Source of the DNA: Tribonema minus
Taxonomy: Eukaryota > Sar > Xanthophyceae > Tribonematales > Tribonemataceae
DNA length: 64,000 nucleotides
Reading direction: 5' to 3'
Assembly (NCBI GenBank): GCA_017506865.1
Contig: JAFCMP010000268.1
Span: forward strand, 124,001-188,000
The notes under the pieces are model-generated. The model did no database searches. It saw only the letters and a program-made list of their open reading frames with translations, and was not told where the DNA came from. The position numbers and the translations under genes are program-made. Shown one piece after another: positions 11,801 to 22,905 of this stretch. How positions within the stretch are numbered: position 1 is the first letter of the stretch; each line of letters begins with the position of its first letter.

Positions 11801-14800
11801 TGGAGGCAATCGTGGCGGCGAACGCGGAGGCTGAGGTTCAGGGGAACATAGCTTCGGCGACCAAGGCGCAGCTCGACGCGGCGCTCAAGTACGTGAACCA
11901 GCAGCAGGAGCGATGGGAGCGGGAGCTGGCAACCACCAGCGGCACCAACTCTCTGGCACCATTGGCTGGCACAGGGCTTCAGGCCAGGCCGTTTGTGGAC
12001 ATCAGCACCGGATCGCTCTACACCCCTGATGCGGAAACCCTGTCCAGATCGGTCACGGCGCTGGTGTTCATCGCCTTCGTTGCGGTGTTCGCGATGGCGA
12101 CCGCGCTGGCGGGGTGGGCATGGCTGTTCCAGGAGCGGCGCATGCGGCGACTGCTGCGCGCTGCCATGACGGACGACCTTGCCAAGCACTCCAAACCCCT
12201 GACGCAAACGCCGCACGGTAACAAGACTCTCGACGGCGCTGGCAGCAAGTACGCATGGCACACCGGCAAGGACGCGGCGACGACGCCCTATAACGTAACT
12301 GCCAACCCCAGTTCGAAATCGGTGGGGGGTATGGCGGCGAACGCGCGGCTCAATGCGACCCCTGCCAAGTCTCAGCAGACGAATGGGCCCACGCCCTACG
12401 ACTCGCCCGACAGGTCGAGTCTGTACTCGAGTAACGACGACGTGTCGCCGCTGACCAACTCGTCGTCGTCCACAGGGGAGGGCATCACCGTCAAGGTGAG
12501 AGCGACACGCAGTGCGTACCAGAAGAGCTGAGTCGAGTTCTTTCATACTGTCTGACAATGCGCTTAGAGCACTGTCGTTGTGGCCAGCCAAGGCCATCAC
12601 AGCGGGGTGGGTGTAGAGTAGTGTGAGTTTTGGACCAAAGCCGTGGCGTCTTCAGTGAGTGTTGCAGCGCTTTCGCAGTGCTCAACGTGCTGCGGCACTG
12701 CTCAGCAGCGCTGTGGCAGTGTTCATCATGTTTTGTTGACAGCGCTCGGCAGCTGTTGTGGCACCGCTCAGCAGTGCTGCTGCAGTGCTCAGCAGGTTGT
12801 TGACACAGTGCAGCAGCCGTGTGGTGTCATTACTCAGCCACTACCCATCTGCACCTGCCATTGTGCGCCTAGTACTTACACTCACACCGTGCCACTGCTG
12901 TGATCTGACGCTATGCATTGCTCCCTATGATTGCGAATGACAGGGGCTCATGTCAATCGCGCCGACGGTGAAGGAGGAGCGCTGGGTGGCTCTGCCCCCT
13001 AACCCGGAGTGGGTGGTCAAGAGCCCCTCGCCACAGGTATGTATATGCTGCAAAAATGCAAGTTGAAGTTTTCTGTCGCGATGGTCCAGGGACCGTGTGC
13101 AACAGTTGAACAAAGTTGCTTTAGTTGCCGTACAGCACGCGGGATGACTGAGCATCGTATGCGGTAGCTGAAGTCAGGGCTCACGGCTTTGCTGTGTCAC
13201 GTATCTTCGATGATGCTCAACGCAGGAGCTTATGATTGCCGGACTGCATGTACTTGCTGATTCCGATGGAATGCAAACTCTCTGCAGCTACACCACCATG
13301 GGTTGAATCCTCCATTTCTGAGCTGTCGGTTGCATCGACGCTGAATGTGTTGCCACTGCATACGAGCTCCCTCTGGCATGATTGCCGCCAGTTTTGCATC
13401 TTGCAGCTACATATACCTAACAAAGCTGCTAACCCTAATATGACCCCGATCCCTAAATGTTGCAACAGCCCATCATGGCGCCCATACGGACAAAGCAGGC
13501 GTCCAAGGCGTCGCTGGAGGAGCAGAAAGCGCGACGAGAGGAGGAGGAGAGGCGCCAGCAGGCAGAGGTATGTATGTATGATGTCTATACAATATACCTA
13601 CCTACTAGGGTTAGCTGGTCAGTGTTGCCTATTAGGGTTAGGGGCAGGCCTGGATGAGGGTCAGGGCGTACTGTAGGTTTAGAGGGGCGGCAGCGGGGCA
13701 CAGGTGGGGTATCCCTACAGTATACCGGCATTACTAACAGATTGCTGTTAGAGTTAGGAGTGGTATAGGACAAGTGTGGAGGTAAGTGGCACGGTTGGGG
13801 GTGATCGTCTATACCCACATTGAAGTTGGCGTGGTGAAACACTGTGTCTTGCACTTCACCTCGCTGACGTCGCAACAGGAACGGCTAGTGCAGCATTGCT
13901 CAGCACGACGCAAGGCCATTTGGCCACATATATACGCATTCGATCAGTGCTCAACATCCTGCTTTGAGCCACGGTTTTGTGGTTCTGACTGGTATTGGGT
14001 TCACTGTGTCACATTTGGCATGGGCCTTGAGCACAAAAAGAGGAGGGGTCTGACCCCCCTGTGTTGCTATGGCATCGCCTTCCCGTGCTACAGGCAGAGG
14101 CGGCTCAGGTCCGGCAGCAGACGCGGGAGCAGTGGGTGCCGCAGCTGCAGGTGCCGGTGGAGGTCGAGGTGAGTCGACACAGTGCTCGGCAGTTGCAGCA
14201 TTGCTCAGTGAGCGGAGCATTTGCTTGCAAGGGCAGCGGCGGTTGTCGGTGGAAGCGGGGTGGGGTGGGAGGAGGCGGTCTGTGCGGTGCGGTTTGCACT
14301 CAGCATTGCACTGCAGCATTGCTCAGGACTCTGACTGCGGCTGAGCCTGGTCAACATGACCGATGCCCATGTCGTGATCGTTACAGCAGCGCTCAACGGG
14401 CAGTTGCAGCAATTGCTCAGTAAGCTGAGCGTCGCCAGCCTGGTCAAGTATGACGGTTGCTGTCTTCAACGGTGCCTACAGCATTGCTCAGCCATGTGCA
14501 GCATGCAGTAAACTGAGTGGCACTCTTGCCATCGTTGCTGGTGACCGCACTGCGCGCGGAAAGCACATACTCTGACTCTTATGCTCTGACCTGCGCACTT
14601 TGAGCAGTAATCAGTTTCATGACTGCACACTGCTGCGCGTAGGATCACACATGCACTGACTCACATTCTCTGACTCACTCGCTGACACCCAAAAACTCAT
14701 ACCCACCCTGCAGGAGATCATGGACAGGCTGTCCCCGCTGCCCACCCTCTCTAATGTAATTGTCACACGCCTGACTAGCACACACTGACTAACGCGCAAT

Positions 14801-15278
14801 CATACCTACCTTACATCACCCTCTCATCCATTCATGATCCATTCATGATCCATTCACGATCATGCAGGAGATCATGGACAGGCCGTCGCCGCTGCCCATC
14901 CTCCCACGCGACCACCCGCTCGCGGTGCAAGACCACCTGGCGGCGCGCAGCATCGCGTCCACCGCCCCCAGCATGGTCAGCGCCACCAGCGCCAGCTCCA
15001 ACGCCTCCGGCAACTCCATCTTTGACGTCGACAGCGTCGGCTACAGCCCGTGGCCAGAGAGCAGCATGCAGCTGTCGGAGGATCAGAGCGTTGCGCACGC
15101 GAGTCAGGCCAGTAGCGTCTGGGAGAGTGCCTGGATGGAGAAGAGGGCGGATTCGCGCGCGGCGAGTTCCAAGGGGCTGTTCCGGTCGAACCGCACGGAG
15201 GACTCGCCGGGGAGCGATAGCACGGTGACGCATGACAGCAGCGACAAGGCGGACAGCCCGGGTACTGATAAGGACTGA
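8873..15278 (+). CDS. Multi-exon membrane protein of unknown function
   Basis: Modelled exons: 8873-9137, 9729-10090, 11595-11652, 11780-12495, 12944-13036, 13469-13567, 14094-14168 and 14868-15278. All phases close, giving about 692 aa. Exon 2 carries two hydrophobic spans (LLLLSILFLILFIVG and a second beginning VLLLLVTIGPWG). Exon 4 carries a third (VFIAFVAVFAMATALAGWAW) followed by basic residues. Helix-rich sequence rich in Gln and Glu lies before the third span. After it come a Ser/Thr/Asn/Pro-rich tail, a charged coiled-coil-like exon (SLEEQKARREEEERR) and an acidic Ser-rich C-terminus. I recognise no family. The middle is the weakest part: extra exons between 10091 and 11594 are possible (hydrophobic frames near 10600-10760), and that intron holds dispersed repeat copy B. 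A 42-nt alternative copy of the last exon's start lies at 14713-14754. Confidence 0.55.
10818..11210. repeat. Dispersed repeat, copy B
   Basis: Second copy of the ~390-bp repeat at 3949-4338, in the same orientation. It lacks the telomere-like insertion and instead has extra sequence around 10915-10945. It sits in what I model as intron 2 of the membrane-protein gene. Confidence 0.8.
14704..14905. repeat. Duplicated 3' splice site and exon start (155-bp offset)
   Basis: TGCAGGAGATCATGGACAGG occurs at 14709-14728 and 14864-14883, followed in both by C-GTC-CCGCTGCCCA-CCTC. The first copy is followed by AAT|GTAATT, so it could be a 42-nt in-frame exon. The second copy opens the last exon. Confidence 0.85.
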
Positions 15279-17569
15279 AGGAGGGGAGGGGGTATGTATG
15301 GTATGGTGAGATTATGACGGGGGTATGTATTGGCCAGGCGGAGGGGGTGAAGGCAGCCTATTACCCCCCTCGCTAGGAATACAAGAGAATCGGGGGTGAT
15401 GTATGGTATGGGTGTGGGTCAGGGTAAGGGAAAGGGGGCGTGCTGTGTCTGAGAGTGGCCACGAAGGGGTGGGTAGGCTCTGAGGCTAGAAGAGAGCGCA
15501 GTGCCCCCCCCAGTCCAGGCCGCGACACGGATCTTTCGAGATGAACAGTCCCCAGTTCAAAGCAAGTCAAGTTGAGCACAAGCCATGGCTGCGGGGAGAT
15601 GGGGCCCAGGAAAGGCAACACATTATGCTGAGCAGCTGATGACCGCCGATATGCCGCGTACACACACAACTGCAGGTTTTGCGATGACCGCTTTGTACTC
15701 TGGCGATTACATGTCCTGATCCGGTGCCAGGATACCTCTCTCCATCGAAGGGTGCAGGTCCATGCCTCACGATGCAGCCACCCTACCCTGTGTGTGTGCT
15801 ATCTTTAAAACTGGTCGCAATTCCTTGGCATTGCGTGTCTGTAAATATAACATCAAGATTGTGTGACATCTACTGCTCATCTTTGGCGTGTGCTGTTGAT
15901 GCCTCTGCTGATGAGCTGTGTCACGTGTTGCTGGCTACAGGACAATGCACTGCTTGCATTCTCATGTATGCAAAGCCGGCGTATTTAATCGTGTGTGCAT
16001 GTTTTTGTTGGGCGTGTGAATCGACCGAGTATGATGTTGATACTGACAAAATTCGATTGCAAAGTGGCCTGGCGTGGTAAATGTTTTGTTTTGCACATGA
16101 CATTTGACAACGAGCTAGTGAGCTCCTCTCAAGCACATACTTTCAAGTATTTGCGATCCTTCTCATCCCGACACAGTTCACTGTGGACTTGAGGCACACC
16201 CCCCCCCCCCCCCCCAAAGTGAGCATCGCAAAGGTCAGTTGTTGGTTACACAACGGTCGTTTCACTCATTACTTGTGATATCCTGCGGGCCCTAGGGACG
16301 AAAGGAGACTGCCAGGCGATGACGCGCGTGAGCGTTGCAACAACAGTGCAAGTGTAAGATCAAATAGCGCGGAAAATCACATCACTGTATTCAGTGAGCA
16401 CCTTCACAGCAACGAGTTGCATTCCACTATGATTTGAGAGCAGCCTTGCAGGCGCCGACAGAGTGGTGCTGCTGCTGTGTTCTTTGCATTGATACCTATA
16501 CATACCAGAGTGATCATCTCCCTCTCCCTGTGTGCCCTTGCATGCGCCAAAACAACAAATCACACTGGAGTTTGCAGGAATACATGTCAATGAACGTGTA
16601 GTGTGTGTCTCGCACTAGCCCTCGCCCTAGTTGCGCCGCATGCGATCGCTACCTTGAAGCCTGCAATGACATCCCTGGAAAGGGGTAGTGAGCAGACTCC
16701 TGTTGAAGTTTGTCAGGCCCCAGAGGTGGTGAAGTTGGAGCGAACTACAACTTTGTACACACAACCTTGATACTTCCACGTATTTGCCAAATTGTTGAGG
16801 CTCTTGGGTGTTTAAGATGCTTTGGTGCTGTGTGATGCGTTGCTCTGTAGGCTAGCAACTTTGTTGCCATCAGTCTCATCAGCTCTCCTTGTATGCTTGT
16901 CAGCTGGTCTTGATATCGTCTGACGCTACCGATGCCTGTCTGCGTAGCTGCAGAGGGCACGCAAGAAGAAGAACAACAACAGCAGGCCACCAATGAGATT
17001 ATCATCTGCAGGTGCATTCATTACATCAATTCCTGCCTGCAAATCCAATAGTGATTATGATATTGCGACACGTATGCTCATGCTCGCATATGTCAGTAAA
17101 TGGGCGCCGTATGTTCACACCACGCTCTGCTTGCTTGCCTCCAGAGCACTGACACAAGACTAAAACTTGAAGTTTGTAGCATGGCAGCGCAGCTCATGAT
17201 CTGTTGTGAACTTGCGCGTCATGCATCATCAAAGTATAAGTCTCCACCGGGCCAGACATGGACAACTGTGGGACGCAAGCAGACACGAGACTCGCGGCTA
17301 GTGCACGCATTGCTAGAAGGTGATCATCGACAAACAGACTCGCGGTCAACGCATGTGTCTCTGGAGGTGATCATTGCGAAACAGGACACATGTACGAACT
17401 TCAACAAGCATCAGTGCTCAGCTTCCGAACCTCACATGTGCTGAGCGGCGCGCTGCGTCAGTCACGGATCTCAGCAACAAAAGTTGCTATGACGTCATAT
17501 TGCGTATTGCACAACACAGCACTGCTGCCCACACATGGGAATGCTCCAGGATTGAGCGCCCCTGCATTA
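15279..17569. other. Intergenic region between convergent genes
   Basis: No gene was recognised. It contains G/T-rich sequence at 15280-15480 and a C run of about 16 at 16199-16215. Confidence 0.45.
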
Positions 17570-19161
17570 TTAACTTGAGCGCTGCTGCACAACACAGCAC
17601 TGCTGAGCACTGCTGCTTACTGACCTGTACGCTGGGGGTGCTCCTGGGTTTGGCGCCGCGTACGCTGCCGGCGCCACCGCCGGCGGCGCGCTCGCATACG
17701 TTGATTGCCCCCCATACCCCCCTGCCTGTTCTTGATAAGCCCCCCCTCCCGCCCCCCCCCCGGCCCCCCCATAGATCGGCTCCGCATACGCCACCGGCAC
17801 AGAGGCGTACCCCCCCGCCGCAACAGCAGCAGCTGCAGTCCCTCCGTGCGCGGGCACGGTGTACGCCTGGATGGGCTCCTGAGCGCCATCGCCACCTTGA
17901 AGTTGCTGTCGAACTTGATGTTGCTGAGAGCTGGGTACGACGTACTCAGGCTCCAATTCCGCACGCGCACTCGAGGGCAGCAGGTGCGCGAGCCCCATGA
18001 AGTTGGCAACGTCGATGGCGGCGTGGCCGTTGTCGTTGCGTAACTTCAAGTTGACGTTGGCGCTGCTGAGCATCCACCGCACGGCGTCGACGCGGCCGCA
18101 CTTCAGCAGCGCCATGAGCAGCGTGTCGCCGCGCGATACTGTGACGCCCTCGGGGGGGCGCCAGTGCTGCGCCGCCGGAATTAATGAATGGATGATTTAT
18201 GAATGAATGGATTGTCAATCATGAATGGAAAAAGAATTATCATTCCCTGGGTTATGCATGGAAAATGGTCCAATTCTTAAATGGGTGACTCTTTACCGTA
18301 AGCATGCTCCAATTATTGGGCGTGAAATTAGGGGACATAGCGTAGAATGCAAGCATGGAACGTGAGTGTTGATTGAATTACTGTGGCAAAAGTGGTTGGA
18401 TCTGTGTAGTATGTTGGGCCGTATGTTGCGCCAAGACGTCAGTGCTTCTGGTTACGCACATTTTAACAGCAAAATGAGCTTCAAGTGTACGTCTCTCTGA
18501 CTGCAGTGCTGCCACACACAGGGGGTTGGGTGTCACAGCTGCCCCCAGTCTTCACCACTTGCCCGTCTGATTTCATCAGATCAAATCGTATGTGCACGTC
18601 ATGACCACCAAGCAAGTCACGCACACACAACATAATGCAACGCAATGATCAACAGCAAGAGCAGCCAGCAGCAGTAGTGATGAGAGTATGCCTGCAACCA
18701 ATTCGCCGTGCATCTCACCTCCCGGGCACTCATGCCCGAGTACACGCCCCACATGTACAGCGGTACCCGTATGCCCCAGCACCTCTTCTTTTTGATAAGC
18801 CAGCAGTCCAGCTGCACATTCACGTTCGCCCCCTTGGCCAACGCGGCCATGTAACCTGGACAGCAGCAGTGAGCAGCAGCGTGCATTGTGTAACATGCAA
18901 TCATGCAGTTAATAATGCAACGCTGTTGAGTGCTGCTTCTGTGAGGGTAACTTGATTCCAAAGGCAAAATAACATCACGTCGGTGCTAGAATGGCGACAG
19001 CTGGGTAGCAATCACCGACTCTGAATTCAAAAATCCATCAGATCTAGCGTGCAATCCTGCCGCTGACGCAGTCGTGTATCGAGCTGTTTGAATCACTCGC
19101 CTGCAGCATTGTCATCCCTCAGCGACTTGAAAAGCGCCAGCTGCACCGAAGACATGGACAT
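17570..19161 (-). CDS. Ankyrin-repeat protein with Gly/Ala-rich tail
   Basis: Exons 19161-19101, 18855-18719 and 18166-17570 give 264 aa with closed phases. The start ATG at 19161 opens MSMSSVQLALFKSLRDDNAA, a typical helix-loop start for ankyrin domains. Repeats follow (YMAALAKGANVNVQ; GDTLLMALLKCGRVDAVRWML; NDNGHAAIDVANFMGLAHLL). The C-terminal ~120 residues are low complexity (Ala, Gly, Tyr, Pro) with runs such as GGAGGGAGGGAY. Intron 1 uses a GC donor at 19100-19099. A possible donor (TACAG|GTCAGT) lies just before the final SSSAQQ stretch, so the extreme C-terminus may differ. It is probably a cytosolic adaptor, but its partner is unknown. It is divergent from the ankyrin gene starting at 19422. 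Confidence 0.75.
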
Positions 19162-19421
19162 CGGTGAACGCAACTATCAAAAAACCAGAACTTCAAGCCT
19201 TACTTGAACTTCTTTTTTAAGACCTGCTTGAGTAGCTGCGGCACTTTCATCGAGACTGCATTGGTGAGCTGTGTGAACATATCACGGACAAGGACGGGAG
19301 GCCACGCCGCCGACAGTTCTGAACTGATCGCCAAGCGCAACTGCTAGACTCTCGGCAAAACTTGGTGGTACCGCTGGGCGGGCAGTGTGTGGACTCTGGA
19401 TGTGCGCCGCGCCCGGACACA
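19162..19421. promoter_or_regulatory. Shared divergent promoter region of two ankyrin genes
   Basis: Only 260 bp separate the two start codons, so both core promoters must lie here or in the 5' UTRs. No TATA box was evident. This is inferred from gene order. Confidence 0.5.
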
Positions 19422-21528
19422 ATGGGCAACATGTTCGACATGTCGCTCCTCGAGTGAGTATTATGTTTGTGTGCGCAACGACACAGCTCCTGAGCGATAA
19501 TTTCTGACTTCTACTTCTCCCAGTGGCCTTTCTTGCCACTGAGACGTCAGCATTCGTGTGTGCTCATGTAGGTACGCTGAAGTTGGCGACATGGCAGGCG
19601 TAAAGGCGCATGTGGCAAAAGGAGGCGACGTAAGTGCCCACAGCTCTTGCAACCTTCTAATATTACGCGCCTCCTCGGCTGTTGCGCGTTATCGAACCTG
19701 AACTCTTCTACTGCCAGACCAGTGATTGGCTGGCTGGCACCCTTCAATTATTTCGACCCAAAGCACCTCCCATTGGTATATTTAGATGTCTCAAACATCA
19801 AATGCCAGGAACAAAATTGCAGAAGGGGCTCACTGTGCATAGCCTACAATGGACCCATTCATCATGCAGATTTCCGCAATGTGGTGAGTCCTTCATGCCA
19901 TTTTCTCTTACAATATACTAATACTGTTGGAAATCAGTGTGCATTTTTTGGGGCACTGAGCACCGGTGCTGCAACAGTCAAGTGACACTCCAACGTACAG
20001 TGTAACAGTCCCCCCCTTCATCGGCAACGCGCTGCAGAGTTGGCCATTCACACACAATTTGTCTACATGAGAGTGATATTGAACTTCATGTCAGCACAAC
20101 TTACCTTATGTCTTTGGCTCTTGTCACAGCAGCCGACGGATGTGTGTGACTACCCACGCATGATCTGCTCCTCTTTTCACACTCTTGTGCCACCATTTGC
20201 TTCAATGTTGATCCACTCTGCAGGTCAACAAGCGAGACTTTTACAAGAACACGGCGCTGCATCGCGCAGCGTGCATGGGATATGCTGACATTGCAAGGTA
20301 AAGAAATGCCGCAACATGAACAGCAACAAGTGTGCCTTGCTTTAAGGTTTGTTGCGGAGTGCTTCTGCGGTGTGCATCAGGCACCAACACCGTTCCATTT
20401 GTTCGCAAGACATTCGAGTCTATTGTGAGCATTGGGACCCGTTGTGTGGCTCAAGTGTGCTGTACTGCAGCTGCTCTGGTACTAGCCCTAACCCTAATTC
20501 TGTCCTCAACGCTGCTCTGTTGTGAACGCATATGTAGCTCAGACGTGTGCCTTTTGTCCTTGGCTACTCTCAGAGTTACTTCATAGATGTGCACATGTGC
20601 TTGAACATCAGCATTGATCCTGCTGTTGCCCGTGTGTGCTATGCCATTGCGTGTGACAGCTTTCTGGTGGAACACGGAGCAGATGTAAATGCACAGGCAA
20701 AGGTGGGTGTCCGCTTCGCAGTGCCTGAAACATGCATTACAGTCGTTATGAATGGGTGCGAGGCTGGCACACACAGCGAACGCTATCCCTCACCGTAACC
20801 CTACTTATAATTCTGCTCCGAGCTGGCAGCATGTTTGTGCCCATATACCAGTGAAAGATGCACAGACAGTTTGAGCAATTGTTCAATAGCCAGTGCTGTC
20901 AGCAACTGTCATCAATTTGTATTATGCAATTTTTGTGAGAGTGTTTTGCATGCTAGTTTTTTTTTTCTCCTCGCCTGCTGGGTGTGGTTGACTGTTGCGC
21001 CATGCTTGCGCACAGATTGGCTGATGTTCCCTCACTTCTGCATGATGCATGTGTGTTCCTGCTCGCTGCTTTTCACCCCCTTCTTTGCCGCACTTTGTGA
21101 CAGCACACGCACGACAATGGCTGCACCCTGCTTCACTTCCATCCGCATGTGTATTCTTCTCTACTCTCACTCCTCATAATGTTGCTTTGGGTTAGAGCTG
21201 ACGTTAAATTAGGGTTGGGGCTAAGTTGCGACGCACTGCATTGCGCTGGTACACACAGGACGGGTGGACACCCCTGCACCTGGCCTCACGATGGGGCCGA
21301 ATCGACGTCCTTCGAGTCCTGGTAAACGCCAACGCGGATAAACACATGACAACAGACGACGGACGCACTGCCGGCGAACTGCTCAAAGTGGGCCTCAATT
21401 CCGCGCAGACCAAAGAGGCAATCGCTCTGCTGGATTACAGGCCGCACGCGGAGCGGAAGTTGAGCGCTGCTGCTGAGTCGGAAGGCAACGGCGGCGGTTT
21501 GTCGTTTATCAGTTGTATGAGCTTATGA
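19422..21528 (+). CDS. Small ankyrin-repeat protein
   Basis: Exons 19422-19453, 19572-19629, 20224-20297, 20660-20702 and 21259-21528 give 158 aa with every phase closing. It starts MGNMFDMSLLEYAEVGDM. Ankyrin repeats follow: AHVAKGGDVNKRDFYKNTAL, HRAACMGYADIA, FLVEHGADVNAQAK, DGWTPLHLASRWGRIDVLRV and LVNANADKHMTTDDGRTAGE. A short tail after ALLDYRPHAE contains Gly and Ser. It is probably a protein-binding module with no catalytic domain. An additional symmetric 45-nt exon candidate at 21104-21148 would add HTHDNGCTLLHFHPH. It interrupts the repeat register, so I left it out. Confidence 0.82.
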
Positions 21529-22905
21529 GCGCAATATTACAGCAACATTTTGTTTGGGTGACACCCAGGTGCTGTGGCAGTGTGCACGCTGCTTGTTTTT
21601 CTGTTTTAAAAAGTAGCAAGCGTCAGGGTTAGGTTAGGGTTAGCATGCGCACTGCTTCTCTTGAAATCCCACAGTGGTTTCAGGCCTGTCGCTGAGTAGC
21701 AAGACATCAGTTGCTGGAGGTTATATTGATGGCGTATTCCAAAGCTGTGCGCAGTATCAAGCCTGCAGCTAGAAAAGCCAGTTCGATTCATGGACTGGGC
21801 CCTTCGCATATGCATGTTAGATTCCTTTCCTGTACCAGTGGCATGCATTGCCAGCCTGGAGTTGCATTTGTGGTAAGCAAGCACCAAGTTGAGCCTGATG
21901 TGATGCAATGTCATGGTCACAACTGTAATGAAAGCAGATTTGTTCCTCCAGGCACTGTTGCCAAGCATGGCGGCCAAACAACCCATGCATTAAGGACATG
22001 TTGCCAAAGCTTACGTAGGACTGTAGGCAAGCCGTACATGGGCCGTAGCTGTGTGAATATGCATACGTCAATTCGCGTCCAGCAAGCTGATGCAACGGGC
22101 ATGCAATTTCTGTCGTGCGAAAAAGTGCAGCCAGTGCTGATTCTGTTTGAGATTAACGATGGAGCTGAAACTTCAGTTGCAGGCGCAGCTGAGGCTCAGC
22201 TGCATGTAGATATGCAGGCGTTATGCAGCAGCATGTCTCACATACACAGGGCGTTGATGCGTATGAGGTTCATACGTAGAAGTACACATGTATGTGGCTT
22301 CAATGCGGTGCACCATCACTCATGCAGCATGATGCGACTGCATACACAACACACCTGACAGAAGAAAAATAAACTGCTGCTCCATATGCCACATGGTACA
22401 TGTACTATCGTAAGGGGAAACACAGAATGGGCGGCAGGGTGAAAGCGAAGCCTTCAGCACAATCGGCCGTTGTAGTGTACTACTTGACCTCTCTCTCTCT
22501 GGTGGTCGTGACGACGCTACAGTGAACTCCCATCATCTGTCTCTAGGCCTGGGATGGATCCACACAAAATCTTCCGCTATGGGTAGGTAGCATAAGGCAC
22601 AAATTACACGCACATCCACTCTTCGTACGCTGGCAGTCTGAGCAAGGCCAGTCCAGGCACAAAGCCCGCCTGCTACCTCAGTATTGCGCCAAGTTGCCAA
22701 CGCGTCTGATGCTACGTTTGGACCCCCCATCTCACGACTCATCTGCTGCCAAGATCACACGCGCAGCGGCACTGCTGGTGCCGCCACCGCTACCGCTGCC
22801 GCTGCCTGTGCGCACACGATGCCGCTAGCACAGCGCCACACATTGCAACGCCGCCAATCAGACAGAGCACAACAACAACAACAACCAACGTAGAGCTACC
22901 ATATG
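21529..22905. other. Intergenic region between convergent genes
   Basis: No gene was recognised. There is a short TTAGGG-like tract at 21626-21643 and a (CT)n stretch near 22489. Confidence 0.45.

Noticed and set aside
11734-12600. 288-codon minus-strand open frame
   Set aside because: Arg-rich shadow of membrane-protein exon 4, which has phase-matched splice sites and a transmembrane span.
14832-15233. Open frames on both strands over the last membrane-protein exon
   Set aside because: Only the plus frame starting at 14868 fits the splice phase and a normal composition; the others are Arg/Ala-rich shadows.
17374-18000. 208-codon plus-strand frame rich in Pro and Ala
   Set aside because: Shadow of the Gly/Ala-rich ankyrin tail on the minus strand.
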